Below, piece by piece: positions 1 to 6,664 of a DNA stretch of 7,412 nt (positions within the stretch are counted from its first letter, which is position 1; each line of letters begins with the position of its first letter). A model generated the notes under the pieces. The model saw only the letters and a list, made by a program, of their open reading frames with translations. It searched no databases and had not been told where the DNA came from. The DNA is taken from assembly GCA_023396535.1 (NCBI GenBank), contig JAEWWD010000200.1:1-7412 (forward strand), written 5' to 3'. Source of the DNA: Bacillota bacterium. Its GTDB lineage: Bacteria; Bacillota; Clostridia; Christensenellales; CAG-138. The translations under genes were made by a program, and so were the position numbers.

Positions 1-24
1 CTCCCATCGCGGGGTTGTGGCAAT

Positions 25-30
25 GAGGTG
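25..30 (+). promoter_or_regulatory. Ribosome binding site that decides the start of the propeller lipoprotein
   Basis: GAGGTG lies six bases before the ATG at 37. A GTG at 28 is in the same frame and would add three residues, but it sits inside this Shine-Dalgarno motif and has no purine-rich site properly placed before it. The ATG at 37 also gives a signal peptide starting directly with Met-Lys-Lys. The same ATGAGGTGA string recurs before the start at 5686. Confidence 0.7.
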
Positions 31-36
31 AATGAC

Positions 37-2946
37 ATGAAAAAAACGAGTCGAATTTTGTTGATTTCTCTTCTGCTTGTGTCTATGCTGATTCTTCCTG
101 CATGCGTGAACCGCAATGCAGCCGTCGCGCAAACACCTAGCTCATCACTGCCAGCGCAGAGCGGTTCTGTCGGCGCGGAACAGCCGTCGAGTACCGCCCC
201 GATCCCGCAAGCCTTGTTACCCTTGCACATCGAGTCGTTTTACACGTTTAAAGAGGGAACGCTGTATCAAAGCGACTTTGCTTCGGGTACAGACGGCTGG
301 AGACTGGAAGCCGATTGGGCGCTGCAAAAAGAAGGCGGGAAAAACGTGCTCGGCGGCGCGGGTCACCAATGGGCAGTTTACGAGCCTTCGCAGGAGTGGA
401 CGGATTATACGCTTACCTTTGATTTTAAACTTAAAGGCGGAACACATTTTAATATCAGGTGGGGCGACGGGACCCGTTATTTTATTGCTTTGCATGAAGA
501 AGGATATCAGCTTCATAAGCAGCTTGGCGAGGAGTATACGCAGCTCTTCAGCGGTCCGGCCAGCGGGCTGCGGAATTCCTGGCACAAGATGACCATTGAA
601 GCGTTGAGCAATGAGATTAAAGTACGGATCGACGACGATTTGCTGATGAATTATACCGACCGTGAAAATCCGATCTATCAGGGCGGATTTGCCTTTGAAT
701 GCCTTGATAACTCCCAATTATGGATCGACAACGTCAAAGCGCAAGGACCTATCGCCACGCAGCGAAACGCATGGAAAAAGACCGGAGGGCCGCTTGGAGG
801 GCTGGGCTACGACGTTCGGATTGACCCGCAGAATAAAAGCACTATGTTTGTAACCGATAATCCGAGCGGCGTGAACAAAAGCACGGACGGAGGGGCGACA
901 TGGTTTCAAAGCAATGCGGGCATTATGGCGCGGACGGGCAGTTCCAGCGACAGCATTCCGATTTTTTCCTTGACCATTGATCCCAACGATTCCAACATCG
1001 TATGGTGTGGCATGCAGGCCACCCGCGGCATATTCAAATCAAAGGACGGCGGCAAATCTTGGGTAAAAAAAGACAACGGTATTGTCGAACAGGAGGAAAT
1101 CACCATCCGGGGGTTTGCCGTCAAGCCGGGCGATTCAAATGTCGTATTTCTCGGCGCCGAAATCGATCAAGGCCTGATGGGTAAGGAGTTCGCCCGGCAG
1201 AAAGGCAAAATCTACAAAAGCACTGACGGAGGCGAGAACTGGAAATGCGTTTGGGAGGGCGGCAGCCTCGCGCGGATCGTCCTGTTCGATCCGACCAATC
1301 CAAACATACTGTACGCATCCACCGGCATATTTGACCGCGAAGCCTTTAACGAGGTTGGCGAAGGCGTCCTCAAGAGCACGGACGGAGGAAACACCTGGGA
1401 AAACATAAATAACGGTCTGGAGAATCTGTTCGTCGGATTTTTGGAGATGCATCCCACCGATCCTAACACGCTGATCTGCGCGGCGGGCAACAATATTTCC
1501 TACAGCGGAGGCGGGGTCTATATCACCCATAACGGAGGCCAAAGCTGGGAACGGGTGCTCAACGAAATCGACCACTATGGAATGTCAATGACTGTGGCGG
1601 CCTTCAGTCCGTCCAATCCATCCATACTCTATGCCGGGGATAACGCAGCATTTTATCGCAGTGAGAACAGCGGCAGAACCTGGCAGAGGTTTTCCAAGGA
1701 AGAAGAAGGAGCGTACGGCCCTCCGGGAGTACGGGCGGGATTCCCCATCAGCGTTGCGGTCGACCCTTCCGATCCCTACACGCTTTTTGCCAACAATTAC
1801 GGCGGCGGCGTGTTCAAATCCATTGACGGCGCGCAGACGTGGATCGAGAGCAGCAAGGGGTACACAGGCGCCGATATCAAAAAAGTATCGGTTTCTTCAA
1901 CAGATCAGAATAAAGTATTCGCCATAGGCCGCAGCGGTCCTTTTGTCAGCAGCAACGGGGGCGAAAGCTGGTCCGGGCTCGCGTATAGCCCGCTTACGCA
2001 CCCCGAATGGTACAATATCGTTGTTTGCCCCTCGGACAATCAGCTCGTTCTTTGCTCGGATGAGTTCGATGGCGCGATATTTCGAAGCATCGACGGGGGA
2101 AAGAGCTGGAAGCAGGTGATAACACGGAACAATGGCGGCGGCGGCGACCCATCCAACCGCCACGGCTTTAAAGCGATCGAGTTCGCTCCTTCCAACGCAA
2201 AAATCGTGTATGCCGGCATGTGCAAGAACACTGGCGCGATCGACGGGAACGCATACCGTGGACCCAGCTTTGGTATGTTCAAATCGCAGGACGGGGGGGA
2301 AACCTGGGTAGAAATCAATGCGGGATTGGAAAACGCGGACAAGAACATCAACTGCATCGCCGTGCATCCTTCTGACGAAAACATCGTCTACATCGGGACA
2401 TTCCAGGACGGCGCTTTCAAGAGCACCGACGGAGGGAAAAGCTGGACGGCGATCAGCAACGGCCTGATGTCGGAAGACGTGCGTTCGCTGGCCATCAATC
2501 CGGCTAATCCGGACGTCGTGTACGCGGGTCTGGGTAACGGCGTCGGGCTATATATGACAACGGACGGCGGGCAATCCTGGAGCCCTGCGTGCAGCGGCAT
2601 TGTCGTCGAGTGCCCGTCCTATCTGCAGCGGATCGGGCAGGTGAACCCCGGCGTCTCGCTCGAAAAACCGGTGCGGACCGTCGGCATCGACTACGTATCG
2701 ACGCCTTGGACGGTGATCAACAGCGTTGTGATTCTTCCTTCCAATCCTAACATATTGTTTGTGTCGGACTACCAGCGCGGGGTCTATATGTCGACCACCG
2801 GCGGGCAGGCATGGGTTGCCATCAACGAAGGGCTGGACTTTAAGGCCGTGACCTCCCTCTCCCTTTCCGGAAATGAAGCGGTGCTGTACGCCTCCACCTC
2901 CGGCGGCGGCGTCTATCGGCTGGAGCTTGGTGAGGAAGCGGCATGA
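37..2946 (+). CDS. Secreted lipoprotein with jelly-roll domain and multi-Asp-box (BNR) beta-propeller
   Basis: Residues 1-22 are a lipoprotein signal peptide (Met-Lys-Lys, hydrophobic core, LPAC lipobox), so Cys23 should be lipidated and the protein anchored outside the membrane. Residues 24-60 form a Ser/Pro/Ala-rich linker. Residues about 76-237 look like a concanavalin A-like jelly roll (LamG/DUF1080 style), opening with YQSDFASG and closing with LWIDNVKA. The rest carries thirteen Asp boxes (S-x-D-x-G-x-[ST]-W) with S/T at about 282, 335, 395, 447, 497, 542, 595, 638, 684, 750, 796, 841 and 919. Most blades also hold a P-x-[ND]-P-x-x-[LV]-[YF]-A strand. The layout is sortilin/Vps10- or GH74-like. 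Length and box number are too great for a simple sialidase, and no RIP motif is visible. I cannot identify GH74 catalytic aspartates, so binding or scaffolding is as likely as hydrolysis. The stop overlaps the next start, implying shared expression. The domain calls are firm; the substrate is unknown. Confidence 0.93.
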   Translation: MKKTSRILLISLLLVSMLILPACVNRNAAVAQTPSSSLPAQSGSVGAEQPSSTAPIPQALLPLHIESFYTFKEGTLYQSDFASGTDGWRLEADWALQKEGGKNVLGGAGHQWAVYEPSQEWTDYTLTFDFKLKGGTHFNIRWGDGTRYFIALHEEGYQLHKQLGEEYTQLFSGPASGLRNSWHKMTIEALSNEIKVRIDDDLLMNYTDRENPIYQGGFAFECLDNSQLWIDNVKAQGPIATQRNAWKKTGGPLGGLGYDVRIDPQNKSTMFVTDNPSGVNKSTDGGATWFQSNAGIMARTGSSSDSIPIFSLTIDPNDSNIVWCGMQATRGIFKSKDGGKSWVKKDNGIVEQEEITIRGFAVKPGDSNVVFLGAEIDQGLMGKEFARQKGKIYKSTDGGENWKCVWEGGSLARIVLFDPTNPNILYASTGIFDREAFNEVGEGVLKSTDGGNTWENINNGLENLFVGFLEMHPTDPNTLICAAGNNISYSGGGVYITHNGGQSWERVLNEIDHYGMSMTVAAFSPSNPSILYAGDNAAFYRSENSGRTWQRFSKEEEGAYGPPGVRAGFPISVAVDPSDPYTLFANNYGGGVFKSIDGAQTWIESSKGYTGADIKKVSVSSTDQNKVFAIGRSGPFVSSNGGESWSGLAYSPLTHPEWYNIVVCPSDNQLVLCSDEFDGAIFRSIDGGKSWKQVITRNNGGGGDPSNRHGFKAIEFAPSNAKIVYAGMCKNTGAIDGNAYRGPSFGMFKSQDGGETWVEINAGLENADKNINCIAVHPSDENIVYIGTFQDGAFKSTDGGKSWTAISNGLMSEDVRSLAINPANPDVVYAGLGNGVGLYMTTDGGQSWSPACSGIVVECPSYLQRIGQVNPGVSLEKPVRTVGIDYVSTPWTVINSVVILPSNPNILFVSDYQRGVYMSTTGGQAWVAINEGLDFKAVTSLSLSGNEAVLYASTSGGGVYRLELGEEAA
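880..2814 (+). repeat. Thirteen Asp-box (BNR) repeats encoded in the lipoprotein
   Basis: Thirteen copies of the S-x-D-x-G-x-[ST]-W type begin at nucleotides 880, 1039, 1219, 1375, 1525, 1660, 1819, 1948, 2086, 2284, 2422, 2557 and 2791. The best copies read KSTDGGKSW. Degenerate ones read THNGGQSW, SENSGRTW, SSNGGESW and STTGGQAW. The interval is 43-60 residues in most cases, but 66 between boxes 9 and 10 and 78 between boxes 12 and 13. The copies have diverged at DNA level, so this is an old protein repeat and not a recent tandem duplication. Confidence 0.85.
2932..2938 (+). promoter_or_regulatory. Ribosome binding site inside the end of the lipoprotein gene, with ATGA overlap
   Basis: GAGGAAG lies four bases before the ATG at 2943. 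That ATG shares bases with the TGA stop (2944-2946) of the upstream gene. The arrangement is typical of translational coupling, so the two proteins are probably made together. Confidence 0.7.
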
Positions 2947-5255
2947 ACGCACCGGAGTGGGGGCGCCGCGTAAAAGCCGCCCTGCTGGTTACAGGGCTGT
3001 CCGAGGGCATTGTCCAGATCGTCGTTTTGCGGGAGGTGCTGGCCGGGTTCAACGGCACCGAGCTATTGACCGGGGTGATTTTGGCCGGCTGGATGGCGCT
3101 CAACAGCATCGGCTGTTTTCTGTCTTCCCGGATACTGGCCAAGGCGACTTGTAAGACCCTGCTGCGTATGCAGGGCATCGTGGGCGCAACCGCTTTTTTT
3201 GCTTGTATGGGCATGCTGGCCGGCTGTTCGCTGCTCGCTTCCAACGCGCATTCGCAAATCGACTGGCTGCGCTATTCGGTGCTGTCGCTGCTGGTTTTTC
3301 TGCCTTTTTGCGTGTCGGCAGGCGTCCATTATACCCTCTGCGTCCGAGTAATGAGCGAACTGCAGGGATATGACGGCCTGCGCTCCGCGGCGGAGAGCTA
3401 TGCTTACGACAGCATGGGTATGCTAATAGGCTTTCTGTTGGGAACCTTCCTGCTCATGACACGCTTCAATCCCGCAGAGACCGCTCTCTTAGTGCTGGGT
3501 GTCAACCTGCTGGCGGTCGCTTTGGCCTCCCTGCTCATAACAGGGTGGAAAAAAACGGCCGTAGGTTTGATTTTGTGCGGCGTTGCGCTCTATGCCGGGC
3601 TGTTTGCTTCCGGCGTGCCGGACAGGCTTTTCCAAAGCGCTGCCGCGCTGCGCGTTCCTTTGGAGCGGCTTGAGGAGGTCGTGGACACCCGGTATGCACG
3701 CCTGCTGGTAACAAGCTCCAAGCAGCAATATAACTTTTATGCCAACGGCTACATGGAGGGCGTTCTGCCGGATTTTGACCCGGCCATCGAAAAGGCGGTG
3801 CATTTTGCGCTGCTGATGCACGAGCATCCCGACAAGGTGTTTATCATGGGCGGGCTGACTGCGGGCGTGCTGGATGAGGTGCTCAAGCACCGGCCGGTTG
3901 AGGCGGTGTACGGCGATATCGACCCGGATTATCTTTCCACTACCCTGAAATATATAAAACAGCTCTCCGGCAAGGCATATGACGGGGTAGAGTTCGTCAG
4001 CAGCGATGTGCGCAGCTACCTGCAGCGGACCGCGGATCGTTACGACGTCATTATCCTGAGTCCGCCGCCGCCCGCCACCCTGTCCACCAACCGCTATCAT
4101 ACGGAGGAATTCTTCCGGATTGCGGCGCACGCGCTCCAGGCAGACGGCCTGCTTTGCACCGGTCTGTCTTCACCTGAGACCTATGCAGGCAAAAACCAAA
4201 AACGCCTGAACAGCAGCATCTTTCAGGCGCTGAGCGCCGCTTTTCACAGTACGCTGATCGTTCCGGGCGACGAAGGCGTTGTGATAGCCGGCAATACGGC
4301 CTGGAATGAGGCATCACTAAAGCAAAATATCCTGCAGCGGTATACGGACCGCCAACTTGAGGCCGACCTCGTTTCTCCCGAATATATCGAGCTTATGCTG
4401 AACCCCATCAGAATGCAGGCGGCCAGGGCGAGCTTCTCGTATGACGGACTCTCCGTCGCCAACGACGATTATTTCCCCTCCGCCATGCAGTATTACGCCG
4501 CGCTGACGAATGAGCGGGAAAACATCACCGGGTATCGGGTGCTCGATTGGTTTTCCACGCAACCGCCGGCAAGGCTGCTACTTATGTTCCTACTGCTGTT
4601 GCTGGCGCCGCTGCTCCTGCGTGCCCTGTGCAGCATGACTTCTTTGGGAGCAGATCGCAAGCCTTATACGGGATATATCGCGTTTATTTCGGGGTTGGCC
4701 GGGTTTTCTGGCATCTCCATCATCACCTATCTGTATCAGATTAAGATCGGCAGCCTGTACGGAGATATTGGGACCATTTCAGCTGCGAGCTTTTGCGGCT
4801 ATGCGCTCGGAGCTATCGCGGCTGGCAAATTAAAAAAGAAGAACGGTGGAACCATCATAGCTGTATATCTGTGCGCGCTGATGCTGTTGGCCGTCATTCT
4901 GTTGTCCACCAAGCTACCCCTGCTCACGACCAAAGCATCGTTTATCCTGCTGATACTGTTTTGGGGGACTTTAAACGGAGCGGTGTATCCGCTCCTGTCC
5001 AAAGTCACGTCTGAGGTCCGTGAAGGAAAGCTGCAGGCATTCATGGGGCTGTATATGCTCGAACTCCTTGGCGCTGCTTTGGGCGCGGCCCTGACCGGGA
5101 TACTCCTGCTGGGCACCGTCGGGTTTGCGTATACCGTAATATTGATTGCCGCGGCACTGGCGTTTGCTATCCTGCAATTATTTTTATGCGATCGGGAACT
5201 TATTTTTCGCAGCCACAGACAGAGTTCGAACTCCATTTTAAAAGTGGGCAAATAG
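2943..5255 (+). CDS. Fused MFS/spermidine-synthase-like polytopic membrane protein
   Basis: The 770-residue product has three parts. Residues about 12-224 hold some seven hydrophobic segments. Residues about 245-450 are a Rossmann domain related to spermidine synthase. Residues about 543-748 hold about seven more segments. Family landmarks are VDTRYARLLV (247-256), an FMxGG-like loop read here as MGGLTAG (302-308), GDIDP (324-328), SDVRSYL (354-360), NRYHTEEFF (383-391) and NDDYFPSAMQYY (507-518), which resembles the conserved N-x-D-x-x-P-x-x-x-Y-Y of fused MFS/spermidine-synthase proteins. Active spermidine synthases have GGGDGG and a D-x-x-D-P loop. Here these read GGLTAG and SPPPP (373-377), so both catalytic aspartates are missing. 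IDP (326-328) could still contact a nucleotide or SAM-like ligand. I infer a transporter or sensor role, not polyamine synthesis. It is coupled to the upstream propeller lipoprotein, its likely partner. The last 20 residues are a polar tail. Confidence 0.9.
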   Translation: MNAPEWGRRVKAALLVTGLSEGIVQIVVLREVLAGFNGTELLTGVILAGWMALNSIGCFLSSRILAKATCKTLLRMQGIVGATAFFACMGMLAGCSLLASNAHSQIDWLRYSVLSLLVFLPFCVSAGVHYTLCVRVMSELQGYDGLRSAAESYAYDSMGMLIGFLLGTFLLMTRFNPAETALLVLGVNLLAVALASLLITGWKKTAVGLILCGVALYAGLFASGVPDRLFQSAAALRVPLERLEEVVDTRYARLLVTSSKQQYNFYANGYMEGVLPDFDPAIEKAVHFALLMHEHPDKVFIMGGLTAGVLDEVLKHRPVEAVYGDIDPDYLSTTLKYIKQLSGKAYDGVEFVSSDVRSYLQRTADRYDVIILSPPPPATLSTNRYHTEEFFRIAAHALQADGLLCTGLSSPETYAGKNQKRLNSSIFQALSAAFHSTLIVPGDEGVVIAGNTAWNEASLKQNILQRYTDRQLEADLVSPEYIELMLNPIRMQAARASFSYDGLSVANDDYFPSAMQYYAALTNERENITGYRVLDWFSTQPPARLLLMFLLLLLAPLLLRALCSMTSLGADRKPYTGYIAFISGLAGFSGISIITYLYQIKIGSLYGDIGTISAASFCGYALGAIAAGKLKKKNGGTIIAVYLCALMLLAVILLSTKLPLLTTKASFILLILFWGTLNGAVYPLLSKVTSEVREGKLQAFMGLYMLELLGAALGAALTGILLLGTVGFAYTVILIAAALAFAILQLFLCDRELIFRSHRQSSNSILKVGK

Positions 5256-5306
5256 TATAGCATGATGACTTTGCCTGCATTTAGGTTCAACAGCGGGTTC
5301 TTGTGG

Positions 5307-5339
5307 CGTATTATTTACCTCTCTAATTCTCATAATACG
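5307..5339. repeat. Perfect 8-bp inverted repeat in the gap after the operon
   Basis: CGTATTAT (5307-5314) is matched by its exact reverse complement ATAATACG (5332-5339), separated by a 17-base pyrimidine-rich spacer. No T tract follows on either strand, so it does not look like an intrinsic terminator. It could be a regulator-binding site, a weak RNA hairpin or the scar of a mobile element. No direct duplication flanks it that I can see. Confidence 0.45.
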
Positions 5340-5345
5340 ATGGCT

Positions 5346-5597
5346 TTACGGCTGTATTGGGCATGCCTGTGTATCATCAAGTCTGATACCATGCAACACG
5401 TCATCCATGTCCAGCAAAAAGGAGAATAAAAAGTAATGCCGCGCCTCCGGATGAGTTGCCAGCAGTACCAAATCCTCCATGAATTGCAGGCCAGTCATAT
5501 CGTACAGGAATACGCAGCACGGCCTATTGTTCGCCTTATGGGCGGCTATGCGCCCTTGTGCCGAAGGGTTCCCGCGACCTCCTAGGTGTAGCCCGGA
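5346..5597 (-). pseudogene. Possible minus-strand gene relic, unknown family
   Basis: On the minus strand one frame stays open for 83 codons from just after a TGA (5598-5600) to a TAA at 5346-5348. The second half reads like real protein, with segments such as VFLYDMTGLQFMEDLVLLA and HPEARHYFLFSFLLDMDDVL. The first ATG is at 5498 and would give 50 residues without a ribosome site. An AGGAGGT motif (5583-5577, minus strand) has no start codon at a usable distance. This suggests a fragment whose beginning was lost. I do not recognise the family. A competing plus-strand frame overlaps it, so the call is weak. Confidence 0.3.
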
Positions 5598-5619
5598 TCA
5601 TCGGTTCCGGCCTGTACCC

Positions 5620-5670
5620 AAATTAGGTAGAATATTTAGAAAAAATTGTTTCTTGTCCTGTTGTTTTTTA
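5620..5670 (+). promoter_or_regulatory. AT-rich leader, possible promoter for the oxidoreductase
   Basis: This segment is clearly richer in A and T than its surroundings and contains TAGAAT at 5628-5633, a plausible -10 box. The hexamer 17 bases upstream (TTCCGG) is a poor -35 box. The position, about 50 bases before the start at 5686, fits a promoter, but the motif match is weak. Confidence 0.25.
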
Positions 5671-5673
5671 CAT

Positions 5674-5680
5674 GAGGTGA
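5674..5680 (+). promoter_or_regulatory. Ribosome binding site of the oxidoreductase
   Basis: GAGGTGA lies five bases before the ATG at 5686. An ATG at 5680 is followed at once by TAA, so it is not an alternative start. The site shares ATGAGGTGA with the one before the lipoprotein at 37. Confidence 0.7.
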
Positions 5681-5685
5681 TGTAA

Positions 5686-6455
5686 ATGAAAAAAGTGACC
5701 GCATTCATCGGAACCGAGCGGAGGAAGTGGACCTGGCAGGCCGTCCGGGAGCTTGAAAAAAACCTGTGTCAATACGGGGACGTCAATTTCGAAACCGTGT
5801 TCCTCAATGATTACAACCTGGAGTTCTGCCGGGGCTGCATTCTGTGCTTCAACAAAGGAGAAGACCACTGCCCGCTGAAGGATGACCGGGACGCGTTGCT
5901 GGAGAAGCTCGAAGGTTCGGACGGCGTCATATTCGCCACACCGAGCTATGCGTTCCAGGTCTCCGCGCGTATGAAGAACTTACTGGACCGGACCGCCTTC
6001 ATCTTCCATAGGCCAAGGTTCTTCGGCAAGCCTTCACGGCGGTCGTCACGCAGGGCATGCCCATGGGGGGCAGCGCCATCCGTAAGTACCTGGAGAATAG
6101 CGGGGCGAATCTGGGTTTCAATGTGGTCAAGGGCGTCTGCGTGTGGACGCTGGAGCCGATGCCTGAAGACCGGCAAAAAAAGCTGGAGCGGGACATGGAG
6201 AACCTGGCGGAGCGGTTTCACAAGCAGCTTGTTCGTACGGCGCCTCCTGTTCCATCGCTGTTCAGACTTATGCTGTTCAGGTTTTCGAGGTCGGGCATCA
6301 AGCAAGCCCCGGCGGAACTCTTTGACTACGGCTATTTCCGGGAGCATGGCTGGTTCGAGTCCGATTACTACCACGAAACGACCTTGGGGCCGGCCAAGAA
6401 GCTCGCGGGACGTCTGTTTGACCTCATCGGACGACGGATTTTTGGCGGAACGTAA
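5686..6455 (+). pseudogene. Flavodoxin-fold iron-sulfur-flavoprotein-like NAD(P)H oxidoreductase, frameshifted
   Basis: The start has a strong ribosome site. Frame 1 encodes residues 1-115 of an NADPH-dependent FMN reductase/flavodoxin-like protein: beta strand VTAFIGT, an FMN phosphate loop reduced to ERRKWTW, CRGCILC (48-54) with a fourth Cys at 62, and TPSYAFQVSARMKNLLDR (85-102), the family's flavin-contacting segment. The cysteines form C-x2-C-x2-C-x7-C, as in iron-sulfur flavoproteins that bind a [4Fe-4S] cluster. Near 6030 the reading moves to another frame, where FTAVVTQGMPMGGSA continues the fold and runs to TAA at 6453-6455. Restoring one G (AAGCC to AAGGCC) gives 256 residues, a normal length. 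The uncorrected frame runs to 6594 with an Arg/Ser/Trp-rich tail that is clearly not native. It is either a real broken gene or a one-base sequencing error. Substrate is unknown; such proteins usually transfer electrons from reduced carriers or reduce quinones or aromatics. Confidence 0.8.
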
Positions 6456-6460
6456 GAAAA

Positions 6461-6465
6461 AGAGG
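6461..6465 (+). promoter_or_regulatory. Ribosome binding site of the small ORF
   Basis: AGAGG lies seven bases before the ATG at 6473 and begins six bases after the oxidoreductase stop. This supports the small ORF as a second gene of the same transcript. Confidence 0.4.
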
Positions 6466-6472
6466 CTTGCCG

Positions 6473-6617
6473 ATGGACAGAGATGCGTTCGCCGAGTTGA
6501 AACACGCCGGAGCTGCGTAACAAGCAAAACAAGGGACTGCTTACTGATCCGCAAAAGAAGCCCCGCCATCACAACCGGCGACCGGTGGTGTTGAACGAGC
6601 AGGTTCTAACCCACTGA
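6473..6617 (+). pseudogene. Small unknown protein, frameshifted
   Basis: A short frame opens with MDRDAFAEL 17 bases after the oxidoreductase stop. It closes early at TAA (6518-6520), but from 6501 the next frame carries NTPELRNKQNK and GLLTDPQKKPRHHNRRP and runs to TGA at 6615-6617. Removing one A from the AAA at 6500-6502 joins both parts into about 47 residues. The product would be basic and His/Arg-rich in its second half, with no membrane segment. The codon choice after the shift is rich in G or C at third positions, like the neighbouring genes. I do not recognise a family. It may be a small partner of the oxidoreductase, or the whole frame may be chance. Confidence 0.35.
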
Positions 6618-6664
6618 CCTAATGCTTCGAATGCCTCCGACGCTTTTGCTGTATTGCGACATTG

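Larger units (their letters stand above)
5256..5685. other. Intergenic stretch without a confident gene
   Basis: This 430-base gap holds an 8-bp inverted repeat at 5307-5339, an open minus-strand frame at 5346-5597 that may be a relic, a short GC hairpin at 5540-5555 (stem GGGCG/CGCCC, six-base loop), and an AT-rich leader at about 5620-5670 before the next gene. A 6-bp stem (GGCAAA/TTTGCC) straddles the end of the membrane protein gene, but it has a 17-base loop and no T tract. I therefore cannot name a rho-independent terminator for the operon. I see no tRNA and no riboswitch class that I recognise. Confidence 0.6.

Noticed and set aside
28..36. GTG start at 28 for the lipoprotein
   Set aside because: It overlaps the GAGGTG ribosome site and has none of its own; the ATG at 37 is correctly spaced.
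880..2814. Assignment of the Asp-box protein as a sialidase
   Set aside because: Sialidases usually have four or five Asp boxes plus a RIP motif and an arginine triad. Here there are thirteen boxes and no RIP motif.
3489..4130. A 213-codon minus-strand ORF inside the membrane protein gene
   Set aside because: It is antisense to a well-supported 770-codon gene, with Gln/His/Arg-rich shadow composition and no motif.
5246..5277. GGCAAA/TTTGCC stem as a terminator for the operon
   Set aside because: The stem is only six pairs with a 17-base loop and no T tract, and it begins inside the coding end.
5436..5585. A 49-codon plus-strand ORF with a GGAGA ribosome-like site at 5421-5425
   Set aside because: The product lacks any recognisable motif and it overlaps the more protein-like minus-strand frame. 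A purine run before an ATG is common by chance.
6022..6036. Programmed -1 frameshift in the oxidoreductase
   Set aside because: There is no X-XXY-YYZ slippery heptamer at the junction, and related flavodoxin-fold proteins are made without frameshifting.
5946..6572. A 208-codon minus-strand ORF opposite the oxidoreductase
   Set aside because: It is Arg/Leu-rich without motifs and lies antisense to clear family sequence. It is a GC-driven shadow.
6031..6594. Continuation of the oxidoreductase frame to 6594, giving a 302-residue protein
   Set aside because: After residue 115 the product becomes an Arg/Ser/Trp-rich string, while the family sequence continues in another frame. This is out-of-frame reading after the deletion.
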